This document shows, piece after piece, positions 26,942 through 36,726 of a stretch of DNA of 64,000 bases. Under the pieces are notes generated by a model that saw only the letters and a list, made by a program, of their open reading frames with translations, had not been told where the DNA came from and ran no database searches. The position numbers and the translations under genes were made by a program. Each line of letters starts with the position of its first letter. Position 1 is the stretch's first letter. Source of the DNA: Aquibacillus sediminis (GTDB lineage: Bacteria; Bacillota; Bacilli; Bacillales; Amphibacillaceae); NCBI RefSeq assembly GCF_005870085.1, contig NZ_SZNM01000016.1, positions 23,434 to 87,433 on the forward strand. The letters run 5' to 3'.

Positions 26942-27111
26942 ATGCGTTACCTCCTTGTCCAACTTATTACAAATATATGCACCATTTCGCCAAATATGTT
27001 TGCCTACTTGATATTATCGTTTTAACTTTCCACATTAGGTGTATCTAAGGTACAATTAACACAGCATCTTAAAACTTCTGCGCTTATTTTTTCATTGGAG
27101 TGATACACATA

Positions 27112-28341
27112 ATGACTGAAAAAAAATCCTATTTTTTTGATTTTATACCGATTGAAATAAATGTTACGGAACAAGAACGTATGCAAATTTTACATAATTA
27201 TCCGATTCCTACTTTACCAGATGGCGAGGAATACTTTGACATCCAACAGCAAACGAAAGGAACCGATGTACGTATTCGTGTCGTTCTAAATGAGTTTACT
27301 GTCCAATTGACGAAAACAAATAAACAATTTTTGAAGATGCAATTTGGTAATAACGCTGGTACCATTCAAGCCAAAATGTGGGACAACCAAGGATCAATTG
27401 AAAAGTGCCAACCATTGCTGGAACAGTATTCCGTTTTTGATATCGAAGGAAAAGTAGATGAATTTCTTGGGCACAAATCTATTACAATTCATCAATTATA
27501 TCCTTGTAAGGAAGATGTGAATCCTTTTTCTCTACTAGCTTACACCAATCAAAGTTTAGAAGATTTAACAACGGAGCTTTTCACTTATATATATGAACTT
27601 AATTCTCCCTATAAAGATATTGCTTTAGCTGCAATGAACCGATTCTGGGATCAATTTCGAATTCGACCAGCTGCAAAAGGATATCATCACAATTATTTAG
27701 GTGGCCTTCTAAAGCATACTGTCGGTTTAATGCGTTTTGCTCGTTATATTCTTAAATTAGAAGAAGATCATTTTAAGGCTACGTTAAAACTAATTAGTGT
27801 TGTTGAAAAAGCGCACAAAAACGAACTATGGGCACAACTAACTAATCCAAATACAACAAAACCATTAGTTTGGAAAGATACGATTGATCATCTGTATTCC
27901 ATGTTCTATCGAATGATGCAATACAACGAATCAACTCCAAACTATGACTTATTAATGACTAGTATTCTGTTTCATGATATTGGTAAACTATTAGAGTATG
28001 ATCATACCGGAAAAACATTTGAAGATTTCCAATTTTTATTCCCAACAGCAACTAGCAGTAGTTTGATGAATCGAAAACAGGCTGGCATAACAATGGACGA
28101 ACTTGGTGTGATGGTTGGACATATTCCATATGGGGTGCTGATCTTGACAAAAATCGTTGAATCAGAAAATATCGAAATCTCATTAGAAGAAATCCATCAG
28201 ATGGCACATTGTATCCTCTGTCACCACGGATTACCTGAATGGGGTGCAGCCATTCGCAATCCTCAAACAATCGAAGGGTATTTGATTCATATTGTCGATT
28301 ATCTGGATAGTAGATATGAGAATACGGAGAGTGTGAAATAA
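27112..28341 (+). CDS. yhaM: 3'-5' exoribonuclease YhaM (OB + HD domains), enlarged
   Basis: YhaM trims RNA 3' ends and also degrades ssDNA, using Mn2+. An OB-fold spans about residues 60-145 and an HD domain follows: GYHHNYLGGLLKHTVGLM near 195, FHDIGKLLEY near 290, GHIPYG, and LCHHGLPEWG near 365. The product has 409 residues against about 314 in B. subtilis. The excess lies in an N-terminal extension of about 45 residues and an insertion of about 60 residues between the first HD histidine and the His-Asp pair. I chose ATG 27112 because GGAG lies 11 bases upstream. Confidence 0.88.
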   Translation: MTEKKSYFFDFIPIEINVTEQERMQILHNYPIPTLPDGEEYFDIQQQTKGTDVRIRVVLNEFTVQLTKTNKQFLKMQFGNNAGTIQAKMWDNQGSIEKCQPLLEQYSVFDIEGKVDEFLGHKSITIHQLYPCKEDVNPFSLLAYTNQSLEDLTTELFTYIYELNSPYKDIALAAMNRFWDQFRIRPAAKGYHHNYLGGLLKHTVGLMRFARYILKLEEDHFKATLKLISVVEKAHKNELWAQLTNPNTTKPLVWKDTIDHLYSMFYRMMQYNESTPNYDLLMTSILFHDIGKLLEYDHTGKTFEDFQFLFPTATSSSLMNRKQAGITMDELGVMVGHIPYGVLILTKIVESENIEISLEEIHQMAHCILCHHGLPEWGAAIRNPQTIEGYLIHIVDYLDSRYENTESVK

Positions 28342-28356
28342 GGTGAAATACCTTAT

Positions 28357-28485
28357 AATGTGCACGTTTCTTGCGTTTTCGTGTACATTTGGAGCTATTA
28401 TTTACCTAGACGTACACGTTTAACTCCTTTTCGTCTACATTAGAAGTAAAATCCACTTCTAATGTGCACGTTTCTTGCGTTTTAT
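28357..28485. repeat. Three short intergenic repeats between yhaM and the gbsR-like gene
   Basis: Units near 28357 and 28461 share ATGTGCACGTTTCTTGCG. A third, divergent unit near 28410 reads CGTACACGTTTAACTCC. The first two units end in TTTTCGTGTACATT-like tails. The function is unknown. Confidence 0.55.
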
Positions 28486-28523
28486 CAACTATGAAGCTCT
28501 TGTACAACAACGTACAATCCAAA

Positions 28524-28556
28524 GAAAAAAAGACCAAACCTTTGCGATTTGATCTT
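28524..28556 (-). terminator. Terminator of the gbsR-like gene
   Basis: On the minus strand AAGATCAAA pairs with TTTGGTCTT, followed by TTTTTTC. Confidence 0.65.
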
Positions 28557-28579
28557 GGACGTCCTGACCGACTTATAAC

Positions 28580-29146
28580 TTATTCGGTTGGCGATTCCGG
28601 TTTTGGAATATAGTTAAAGATTTCTCCTGACTCGACGACGCGAATAAATTGCATTAACCAACGATAATAATTTTGTGCATAACGAAGACGTTCAATATCT
28701 AAGTCAATTTTATCTATTAATTGTTGGTCATTTGTCGATTGTTGGATTGTTTTTAACTCTTTAATGGCTTCTTCGGCTTCATCAATATTCGTTTCTGTGT
28801 GTTGCCTCCATCTATTACCAAAAAGGGACGTAAAAGATTTATACCAATCTTCTTCTGATTGATACAAATCTTTTCGCACCCCTTTTTTAAAAGTAGGTTG
28901 AACCATTTTCATTTCTGATAGTGCTCTCACCCCTGTTGACATACTTGTCTTGCTCATTTCCAGGGCATCTCTCATATCATCTAATGTCATTGGTCCATCA
29001 TGAAAGTAAAGTGCACCATAAAGTCTTCCTACTGAAGGTGTGATGCCATACAAGTTCATATTTTTAGCGATGATTTGTACAAATTTATCAAGAATATATT
29101 CGTATCTTGCCCATTCATTATGCTGATTACTGCCCGAAACTGACAA
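28580..29146 (-). CDS. Second GbsR-family (MarR-like) regulator
   Basis: This 188-residue paralogue of the opuA-linked regulator has the same winged-helix pattern (YGITPSVGRLYGALYFHDG, MSKTSMSTGVRALSEM, KKGVRKDLYQSE). The helical C-terminal region ends NYIPKPESPTE. I chose TTG 29146 because GGAGGG lies seven bases upstream; the longer frame to 29185 covers that site. It lies alone between yhaM and yhaN, where B. subtilis has no regulator. Its target is not evident here. Choline or betaine sensing is known for GbsR, but transfer to this protein is inference. Confidence 0.82.
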   Translation of the reverse strand: MSVSGSNQHNEWARYEYILDKFVQIIAKNMNLYGITPSVGRLYGALYFHDGPMTLDDMRDALEMSKTSMSTGVRALSEMKMVQPTFKKGVRKDLYQSEEDWYKSFTSLFGNRWRQHTETNIDEAEEAIKELKTIQQSTNDQQLIDKIDLDIERLRYAQNYYRWLMQFIRVVESGEIFNYIPKPESPTE

Positions 29147-29234
29147 TGCCGACCCTCCAACTAATAGAATAACTGACTTGTTCAATTATTTAATATATCT
29201 TAATATCCGATCATGTTCAATATGAAAAATACGA

Positions 29235-32183
29235 TTATGAAAGAAATTGAATGTCCATCGAACTTTTATCTATATCCTTCAGTTGTGATGTGTGACACGT
29301 AAACAGAATAATTTGCTGTTCAGTAGAAATCTCTTGTAAGATCGCAAACATTTCAGCTGACCTTGCTGCATCAAAATGTACAAACGCATCATCCATAAAA
29401 AAAGGAAACGTATAGGTTTGATTCAATAATCGACTTAGTGCTAGCCTTAGAGCAATATATAATTGATCGTTAGTTCCTTGAGATAATTCAGAAACGTCAA
29501 ATCTTATTCCTTTATTATCTTCTACTTGAATTCCCTTTCCATTCGTTGGTGGCCACACTTTTATATAATTTCTACTGGTTAGTCGTGCTAAATAAATCGA
29601 CGTCTGTTTAAATACTTGTGGTAAATAATTATCTTGATACAATTGTTTCGTTTTCCCTAACATTTCCTTTGCCACTTGATAGACAGCCCACTGTTTGGCT
29701 TGATCTTTCAATGTATCCACTTCATTATTAAATCGATGCTTCAAATCAGAATAAGTCTCAGATTGTTCCATTTGGTTAACCAATGACTTCACATCCGATA
29801 GTGTTTGACGCTTTTCTTCTAAACTTACTTCTAATCCTTCAAGCTGTTCATCAGTAACCGACAATGCCTCCTCTAATTCTTCTTTACTCTTAAACTGGCC
29901 TTTGGCAACCTGTACTAATTCTTCCTCATGAACAAATGTCCGCAGTTGATAATAAAGCTCTGTAAGCTTATTTTCTAACTGTTGTCTCTGTTGGTCAATT
30001 TCAGCCTTCTGAATAAAAGCCTCTTCATCGAGCACACCTGCTCTTTCCAACAAAGCTGACAGTTCTTCTTGGAAAGGTTTCATTTGCTGATCAATTTGTT
30101 TCTTCTGATCTTTTATTTGTTGCTGCCACTGCATTTGGTATGTTAATTGTTGTTGATTAGCTTGTTGTTGCTCAACGAAATCTGTTAAATCTGAAATTGG
30201 ATCCTCTGACCGATTCACATTCAGCTCTTTTAGGAGTTCATATAGTTCAGCTTCAAAATCTAATACTTCTTGTTGCCAGTTTGTTAATTCTGATCTCTCA
30301 TCCACTAACTGGTGATGTACAGCTAATAATTGTTGTAGTCGATGGTATAATTTTGGCCAGAAACTTACTTCAACCTCTGTTAAGAAAGGATAGTTTTGCA
30401 TCTGGTTTGCAACTTGTTCATCCAATCTTCTCGAACGCTGGTTAAGTAATCGTTGCCTTTCCTCAAGACGTTGTTCTTGCATTGTTAACTGATTCAATTG
30501 ACTAGTTAAGTTTTCTAATTCCTGCAAACTTTTTTGCTGGTCACTTAGTTGCTTTGCGATTCTTGTCGCTTCTTCCTCACTAAGGTCAGACACAGTGGGA
30601 CTTTCCTCCGTGAGCATCTCCTTCATCAAACGGACCGATTGCTTCACCAATACATACTGCCCCATTGCGATAACAAGGAAGAAACCAGCAAGCCAAACCA
30701 ATGGTGATGTCGTAGAAATAATACCGATCACAAGAAACAATAGGCTTAGTAACACTCCAACTATTAATCCATTCTTTGATTGTTTTTCACGAACATTCCA
30801 GTTGTTTCTCCATTTCTTTGCCTGTTTCGATTGTTGCTCGTTCAGCGATTGAACTTGATCATAATGTCTCTTTTCCTCTAACTTGTTTTTTAATTGGTCA
30901 TACGTTTCTTTGTCCAATAGATGATCACGCACATTTTTAACTTTTTCCTGCAAGGGACGTTTTTGATTAGTTAGTGCTTCTCGTTCATCATTTAATTTGT
31001 CACTTTCAAGTTTTAGATGATCCATATCCTGTTTGATGGCATTCCACTGCTCTTCAATGTGGAATGGAAAGGATAGATTTTCCAAATCATCTTTTTGTAA
31101 CCCTACATGTAGCTCGTCCAAGTCTTTCTGTATACGTTGTTCAATTTGACCAACTTGACTCTGTTTTTCTTCCACGTGATTTTTTGCTTGTTGATAGAAT
31201 GGCACCTTGTCTGCTAAGCGACCCGCTTGCTCTAACATAGCTTGTGGCAATTGTTGCTGTTGTAATTTACTGATCTGTTGTTCTGTTGTTTGTTGATTTT
31301 CTTTTAAAACGGACTGCTCACTTCTTAACGGCATCAGTTGGTCTTTCAGGTGTTGGTAACGTTCTAAGCCATTTTTAGGAAAACCACTTGTATCTGGAAG
31401 GTCTTGTAATTGGATCGTTGTCTTATAATAATCCGCCATTAACGAGGTAGCTTGGATTCGTTTTTCAAGATCTGACTTATTATTCTTTACATCTTTTATT
31501 TTGGTTTGTATTGTTGTTACTTCTTTGGATAAATCATATATTTTCTGCTTTTGCTCACCATAAGTATGCTCTTTACTTTCTGCTTCGTTTAATAGCGCAT
31601 TTATTTGTTCTAGTTCAGCTAACTGTTTATTGATCTCTGGATTTTTTCCTTGTACTTTAAATTGTTGGTCTAATTGTTTGGATAACTGCTTCTCGGCGGC
31701 ATAAATTTTGTCTGTACCAGTCATTCCAATACCTAACAAGACATCTCCTAGCTCTTGATCTCCAATCGTATGCAATTTGCTTAGGTCATTGGAGTCAAAA
31801 GAATAAATCGATCTAAAGGTTTCTAAGTCCACACCATTAAGTATGTTTTTTAAGGCTTGTTGATCATGCTCGTTTCCGATCGAATCATATACAGTGGCCT
31901 CACCATTATTACGATCGTGAATACGCTCAATACTTAATTCACCGTATTGCTCCGTAACAATAGTTAAACTCCCTCCCATTCTTCCGCCTGTCTTCGGTAA
32001 GAATGCTTGTCTTTTCCTTGGTGGAAGGCCAAACAGCATAAATAATAGAAACTGCCTGATTGTGGACTTACCTGATTCATTGTCTCCTGCTATTACGGTA
32101 AAAGGATGGTCACTAGTAGAAAACTCGATTGTGTGGTTTTGCCATTTACCAAATCCGTATATATAGGCACGTTTTATATTCAT
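29235..32183 (-). CDS. yhaN: SbcC-like AAA ATPase YhaN
   Basis: This 982-residue SMC/Rad50-like ATPase has Walker A GDNESGKST near residue 35. Long coiled coils rich in Gln and Glu (about 180-450 and 540-850) surround two central hydrophobic helices near 465-510. The ABC-like signature is LSQGTNDQLYIALRLALS near 900, with Walker B FPFFMDDAFVHFD. The two internal membrane-like helices distinguish YhaN from SbcC. It overlaps yhaO by four bases (ATGA), so they form a pair like SbcC/SbcD, probably acting on DNA ends; the exact role is unproven. Confidence 0.9.
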   Translation of the reverse strand: MNIKRAYIYGFGKWQNHTIEFSTSDHPFTVIAGDNESGKSTIRQFLLFMLFGLPPRKRQAFLPKTGGRMGGSLTIVTEQYGELSIERIHDRNNGEATVYDSIGNEHDQQALKNILNGVDLETFRSIYSFDSNDLSKLHTIGDQELGDVLLGIGMTGTDKIYAAEKQLSKQLDQQFKVQGKNPEINKQLAELEQINALLNEAESKEHTYGEQKQKIYDLSKEVTTIQTKIKDVKNNKSDLEKRIQATSLMADYYKTTIQLQDLPDTSGFPKNGLERYQHLKDQLMPLRSEQSVLKENQQTTEQQISKLQQQQLPQAMLEQAGRLADKVPFYQQAKNHVEEKQSQVGQIEQRIQKDLDELHVGLQKDDLENLSFPFHIEEQWNAIKQDMDHLKLESDKLNDEREALTNQKRPLQEKVKNVRDHLLDKETYDQLKNKLEEKRHYDQVQSLNEQQSKQAKKWRNNWNVREKQSKNGLIVGVLLSLLFLVIGIISTTSPLVWLAGFFLVIAMGQYVLVKQSVRLMKEMLTEESPTVSDLSEEEATRIAKQLSDQQKSLQELENLTSQLNQLTMQEQRLEERQRLLNQRSRRLDEQVANQMQNYPFLTEVEVSFWPKLYHRLQQLLAVHHQLVDERSELTNWQQEVLDFEAELYELLKELNVNRSEDPISDLTDFVEQQQANQQQLTYQMQWQQQIKDQKKQIDQQMKPFQEELSALLERAGVLDEEAFIQKAEIDQQRQQLENKLTELYYQLRTFVHEEELVQVAKGQFKSKEELEEALSVTDEQLEGLEVSLEEKRQTLSDVKSLVNQMEQSETYSDLKHRFNNEVDTLKDQAKQWAVYQVAKEMLGKTKQLYQDNYLPQVFKQTSIYLARLTSRNYIKVWPPTNGKGIQVEDNKGIRFDVSELSQGTNDQLYIALRLALSRLLNQTYTFPFFMDDAFVHFDAARSAEMFAILQEISTEQQIILFTCHTSQLKDIDKSSMDIQFLS

Positions 32184-33418
32184 TTTTCCCCATCCTTTAA
32201 TAAATGGTGTAATAGTAAGTTCTCTGCTTCTGTTTTTATTTCTTGCTGTTCTTGTATGGTTAAAGTTTGTAAATACTTTCGAGCTCGTCGATGGTTATAT
32301 AATGGCTGCAAACTGTCCGATACATCTTCTTGTTGATCGAAAGAACGAACAAGTTCTCCAATAAAATGGTTTCCTTGCTTCAATTGTTCTCGATCCCAAG
32401 TAACGGAATGCTGTAGGCGGATTTTTTGGATAAATACCCATATCGATTCCTTTTCACTACTTTCATTATAGTAATCAATTAATTCGTCGATGAATCCTGC
32501 TTGCTTCCAATCTTGTAACTGTTTGGCTTCACCTTTTAACTCAACAGTTACAATCGTTTTGCCACATAGTTTCTTTACTTCTGATAGTTGTTGTTCAAAT
32601 AATTGTTCAAGGTCTTGGATTTGTACACAGTTAGAAGCATCCATTTCGATCGTTTCAAAACGGATAGCTTGTAACGGTTGAAAATGAACGGTACAGTGAT
32701 TGCGATCCATCTCCACATAGTAACAACCTTTTTCTCCATCCTCTTTTCTAGATCTCCCTTGGGTATTCCCTGGATAGATAATTGGAGGGTGTTCTTTTAA
32801 GATTTGACGTTTATGTATATGCCCTAACGCCCAATAATCAAGATCTTTATCAGTCAAGTCTGAAAGCTGAAATGGCGCATAGACATCATGTTCCGTATTG
32901 CTCGAAATGCTTCCATGTAACATCCCAATATGAAAAGGCGCCTCTCCTGATTTTACATATTCAGCGGTTTTGTTTTCATCTACAGCTCGTTCAAGGTAGC
33001 TAAATCCATAAATTGTAGCCAAGGCATCATCATTTTTTTTATAAGTTATTGGTATAACGTTGTCTTGGTCAAAAACATACACATTATCGGGATAATCAAA
33101 ATCAAAAATCCGTCCATTGATATGATCATGGTTCCCGTATGAAACAAACACATCGATGTTATATGCTTTTAATTGAACAAACGCATCCCGCAGGCGGCTT
33201 TGTGCCTTTAAACTTTGCTGTTCTTGATCGAATAAGTCACCAACCATTAACACAAAATCAACTTGCTTTTCGATTGCATAATCTACTAAATTTTTTAATG
33301 CTTGATAAGTACTTTCCTTTACCTCATCAAAAAGGCGTGGTGGTAGATGGCTTAAGCCCACAAATGGACTGTCTATGTGTAAATCAGCACAATGAATGAA
33401 CGATATGGTTTTATTCAT
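32180..33418 (-). CDS. yhaO: SbcD-like metallophosphatase/nuclease YhaO
   Basis: This 412-residue calcineurin-type phosphoesterase shows the five metal-site motifs: HCADLHIDSPF (8-18), VGDLFDQE, YGNHDHI, GMLHGS and GHIHKR. It is the Mre11/SbcD-like partner of YhaN, to which it is translationally coupled. I chose ATG 33418 because GGAAGGGACC lies upstream and family members begin at the HCADLHID strand. The extra residues from 33493 are not family-like. Confidence 0.9.
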   Translation of the reverse strand: MNKTISFIHCADLHIDSPFVGLSHLPPRLFDEVKESTYQALKNLVDYAIEKQVDFVLMVGDLFDQEQQSLKAQSRLRDAFVQLKAYNIDVFVSYGNHDHINGRIFDFDYPDNVYVFDQDNVIPITYKKNDDALATIYGFSYLERAVDENKTAEYVKSGEAPFHIGMLHGSISSNTEHDVYAPFQLSDLTDKDLDYWALGHIHKRQILKEHPPIIYPGNTQGRSRKEDGEKGCYYVEMDRNHCTVHFQPLQAIRFETIEMDASNCVQIQDLEQLFEQQLSEVKKLCGKTIVTVELKGEAKQLQDWKQAGFIDELIDYYNESSEKESIWVFIQKIRLQHSVTWDREQLKQGNHFIGELVRSFDQQEDVSDSLQPLYNHRRARKYLQTLTIQEQQEIKTEAENLLLHHLLKDGEK

Positions 33419-33579
33419 CAATATTGGTCCCTTCCGTATTCTTCTATTTATTTCATAGTGTAACAAAACAAAAAAACGAATGCACGTTCGCAACGCGATT
33501 GTTACTTTTTAATTGTCATTTTTGTGCATACCACTCCGTTCCAGTAAACCATCACTAAACTACCAAACACATACTACAC

Positions 33580-33612
33580 AACAAAGGCCCGCTCAACCAT
33601 CGAACGGACCTA
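33580..33612 (-). terminator. Probable terminator of yhaQP
   Basis: On the minus strand AGGTCCGTTC pairs with GAGCGGGCCTTT with G-T pairs, and a T-rich tail follows. Confidence 0.5.
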
Positions 33613-33620
33613 TATTGTAG

Positions 33621-34892
33621 CTATTCTTTTTTTGACAATTGGATTGCTTGTTTGAAATCTTTTAGCGAGGTGGAACGACCATACATAAGTACACCACCAC
33701 GGTAAATTCTTGCACCAATCAATGCCAAAATATAAATCGTGATGACCATGATCACGATGCTCAGCCCTGTTTCCCAAAACGGAATATCTAACATCCCCAC
33801 TCGTAAGAACATAAGCATTGGTGTAAAGAAAGGAATATAGGATGTTACCTTGACAAAAGTTGATTCTGGTGCATTCAATCCAAACATAGCTACCATAAAC
33901 GCAATAATAATTAGAAAAATAATTGGCAACATTAGTTGGTTCACATCTTCTACTCTACTTACTAGTGATCCAACCATTGCTGCAAGTGTTGCATACAGTA
34001 AGTAACCGAGTAAGAAAAAGACTAAGGCATAGACAAAAGTAGATGCTGTAACATCTTGTAAACCAAAATAGTCAAATACGCCACCAGTTAATTCATTCCG
34101 TTTTTGATTTAACATAATAAATCCGACTAAAATAAATAAACCAATTTGCGTCAACCCCACTAATGCCACTCCTATGATTTTCGCAAACATTTGTTGAACT
34201 GGTGATGCACTTGAAATGAGAATCTCCATCACACGGGACGACTTTTCATTTGCTACGTCCATGGCAATCATATTTCCATACGTTAACACAGCGAAATAAA
34301 GTAAGAATAACATCACATACACTAGTCCACGTGCTTCATTTAATTCTTCTTCCGTTTTCGTCGTTGGGTCAACTGCGCCATTATCACTAAGGGATACGAC
34401 ATCAAACTGGACCGGGGATAAGATCTCCTCTACAGTCCCTTGCTCAATTCCTACTTGGTTGGCAGCAATTGTCACTTTCATTTGTTGTAAATGTTGTTGG
34501 ATACTAGCACGTAGCGGATCCATCCCTACATTTTTGGAGTAATAGCTTGCTTCAGGGATACCTTGATCCATTGCTGTAATATAAAGGAATGCGTGATACG
34601 TATCCTCTCCTACGTCCAGTTTTGCTTCTTCCATTGTTCCTTGGTACTCAATCAGTGATAGACCTTCATCCGTTTGCGCTAGATTTTCACGGAGGGAATC
34701 ATACATTTGATTCGTTTCATCAAGCACCGCGATCTCTGTCTTTGATTCTTCATCACTAAAAAGCTCCATGATGGATTGAATATTTGCTAGCCCTATAATA
34801 AGTGCAATGGCAATCGCAGTTGTAATGATAAAAGATTTTGTTTTTACTTTGCTCACATACGTATGTGATAAAATAATCCAAAATTTATTCAT
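33621..34892 (-). CDS. yhaP: ABC-2 type permease YhaP (NatB-like)
   Basis: This 423-residue membrane protein has one N-terminal helix and a large extracytoplasmic domain (about 40-180). Five or six C-terminal helices follow, with the ABC-2 segment AMDVANEKSSRVMEILISS near 230. It is related to NatB, the sodium-efflux permease, but the substrate is unproven. I chose ATG 34892, overlapping yhaQ by eight bases; the 34925 start lies deep in yhaQ. Confidence 0.87.
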   Translation of the reverse strand: MNKFWIILSHTYVSKVKTKSFIITTAIAIALIIGLANIQSIMELFSDEESKTEIAVLDETNQMYDSLRENLAQTDEGLSLIEYQGTMEEAKLDVGEDTYHAFLYITAMDQGIPEASYYSKNVGMDPLRASIQQHLQQMKVTIAANQVGIEQGTVEEILSPVQFDVVSLSDNGAVDPTTKTEEELNEARGLVYVMLFLLYFAVLTYGNMIAMDVANEKSSRVMEILISSASPVQQMFAKIIGVALVGLTQIGLFILVGFIMLNQKRNELTGGVFDYFGLQDVTASTFVYALVFFLLGYLLYATLAAMVGSLVSRVEDVNQLMLPIIFLIIIAFMVAMFGLNAPESTFVKVTSYIPFFTPMLMFLRVGMLDIPFWETGLSIVIMVITIYILALIGARIYRGGVLMYGRSTSLKDFKQAIQLSKKE

Positions 34893-35784
34893 AAGAAGCA
34901 CCAGCCTTTTCGATAAAAATGTCATTTAAGGATGGCTCTTCTAATTCAAACTTTCGGACAAATCCTTTGCCTTGAATTTCTGCTAAAACTTTTTGTGAAA
35001 TGGATTCACTTTCAATTTGCAAGGCACACCCCTGTGTGACTGGCTTATAATCAACCACCCCTGGTAGATCTTGTAAAAACTCCAAGGGAAAATCAGCATG
35101 GATAAATAAATTTTTCTTTCCAAATGAACGTTTTATATCAGTTAATGCTCCATGAACAATTGGTTTTCCTTGCTGCATAATGCATAAATGCTCACATAAC
35201 TCCTCCACATGTTCCATTCGGTGTGAAGAAAATACAATCGATGTTCCTTGGTCTTTTAAATCAATTACTGCTTGTTTTAACAGTTCTACATTTAATGGGT
35301 CAAGTCCAGAAAATGGTTCATCCAATATTAACAGCTTAGGTTTATGTATTACTGCAGATATAAATTGGATTTTTTGTTGATTCCCTTTAGAAAGTTCTTC
35401 AATTTTTTTATCTTTATAATCTGGTACTTTGAATCTGTCCAACCATTCATCCAATTCAGGCAGAACCTTACTTTTTGGCATGCCACGTAAACGGCCAAGG
35501 TAGACAATTTGGTCCTTCACTTTCAACTTCGGATACAATCCTCTTTCCTCTGGTAAATATCCAATTAAGTCACTTTTATTGTAGCTAATAGGTTGCCCAT
35601 TCCAATGAATCGAACCTTCTGTTGCATCAAGCAAACCTAATATCATGCGAAATGTTGTTGTTTTCCCTGCTCCATTTGCGCCTAAAAAGCCAAATATATG
35701 CTCTTCAGGTATTTCAAGCGACAGGTTGTCAACAGCTGTAAATGAACCAAAGCGCTTCGTCACCTTTTCTAAGTGTAAAGTCAT
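34885..35784 (-). CDS. yhaQ: ABC transporter ATPase YhaQ (NatA-like)
   Basis: This 299-residue ATPase has Walker A GANGAGKTT (near 35), signature LSKGNQQKI and Walker B LLILDEPFSGLDP, with a switch His in SSHRMEHVEELC. The C-terminal domain is of the drug/Na+ exporter type. It is coupled with yhaP. I chose ATG 35784 because GAGGAAG precedes it and the GTG at 35796 overlaps that site. In a salt-tolerant organism Na+ or antibiotic efflux is a plausible role but not shown. Confidence 0.88.
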   Translation of the reverse strand: MTLHLEKVTKRFGSFTAVDNLSLEIPEEHIFGFLGANGAGKTTTFRMILGLLDATEGSIHWNGQPISYNKSDLIGYLPEERGLYPKLKVKDQIVYLGRLRGMPKSKVLPELDEWLDRFKVPDYKDKKIEELSKGNQQKIQFISAVIHKPKLLILDEPFSGLDPLNVELLKQAVIDLKDQGTSIVFSSHRMEHVEELCEHLCIMQQGKPIVHGALTDIKRSFGKKNLFIHADFPLEFLQDLPGVVDYKPVTQGCALQIESESISQKVLAEIQGKGFVRKFELEEPSLNDIFIEKAGASYE

Positions 35785-35994
35785 TCGTTTTAACACTTCC
35801 TCTCTTTCTACTTTACGATTGATCTATCTTAGTGTTTCATCTTTTTGTAACATCCTCATTTAGAGTCTTTTCTTATCACACCATTATCATGCTATGGTTA
35901 AAGCACTTGTATGTCAATTTTTATTTCAACTTTTACATAAAAAGGAATGAAAGGTATTACATAGAAACTATATATATATAAAGGAGTGATTTGT

Positions 35995-36180
35995 ATGGGA
36001 AAGTATCACTTAACAGTATTTCAAAAGGATGGGAAAAATCTATTAGATGAAACCTTTGAGGCACCAACGAATCAAAAAGCAAAAAGTATTGGCTTGGAGT
36101 TACTTGAATCCCATCAGTACACCGACTATACGCACCGCTGTGTTGCACCAGATGGTACCCTTCTCTTATTTCAGCGGTAA
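35995..36180 (+). CDS. Small protein of YhzC-like appearance, unknown function
   Basis: This 61-residue soluble protein has the strand-rich pattern GKYHLTVFQKDG, EAPTNQKAKSIGLELL and HRCVAPDGTLLLFQR. It resembles the small Bacillus protein YhzC as I remember it, with low certainty. AAAGGAGTG lies seven bases before ATG 35995. A strong terminator follows. Confidence 0.65.
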   Translation: MGKYHLTVFQKDGKNLLDETFEAPTNQKAKSIGLELLESHQYTDYTHRCVAPDGTLLLFQR

Positions 36181-36185
36181 AATTC

Positions 36186-36235
36186 AAAAGAAAAGGGTCA
36201 GAACCATTTTAATGGACCTGACCCTTTTCTTGTTT
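36186..36235. terminator. Bidirectional terminator between small gene and yheA
   Basis: AAGAAAAGGGTCAG and CTGACCCTTTTCTT form a 14-bp stem with a 16-base loop that itself has a weak ATT/AAT pairing. Confidence 0.85.
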
Positions 36236-36590
36236 ATTGTTGTTGTTCTGGTTGACCGTAAAGCTCTTCTAATGGCTTCGTAATGATTTTACTTACATCA
36301 TTAATTAGAACATTTAAGCGTTGTTCTTGTTCCATTAGTTTTGAAATTTGTTCATGTTGTTGAACAAGTTCGACAACACCTTTTGCTTTTTCTACTTCTT
36401 CTTCTGTAATTTCTTGACCTTGCATTTGTTTTTCTTGCAATTGAATTTGTGTATCACGGAAATCTTCAAACATTTTCTTAGCAGATTCATCGTTCATTAC
36501 TGCGTCATATGCTTTCTGTAGCTCTTGAAATTCTTCACTATCTCGGATCGCTTTCTCAAGATCGTATGCACTATCGTAAATATTTGCCAT
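36234..36590 (-). CDS. yheA: YlbF/YmcA-family protein YheA
   Basis: This 118-residue all-helical protein of the YlbF/YmcA (Com_YlbF) family has the pattern DLEKAIRDSEEFQELQKAYDAV, then FRDTQIQLQEKQMQG. The related YlbF-YmcA-YaaT complex promotes RNase Y action; YheA itself has no proven role. It precedes nothing co-directional within 100 bases but is next to yheB, as in B. subtilis. A Gln-rich tail ends the protein. Confidence 0.85.
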   Translation of the reverse strand: MANIYDSAYDLEKAIRDSEEFQELQKAYDAVMNDESAKKMFEDFRDTQIQLQEKQMQGQEITEEEVEKAKGVVELVQQHEQISKLMEQEQRLNVLINDVSKIITKPLEELYGQPEQQQ

Positions 36591-36726
36591 AATTAAAAAC
36601 TCTCCTCATTTCAATAAAATAATCGTACCGAACAAACGCTACCAACCTACTATAACAAACACAAATAACGATGTATAGTGTTAGCGTAGTAAAATTGCAA
36701 CTCGATACTTTCGTCTATTACCAGTC

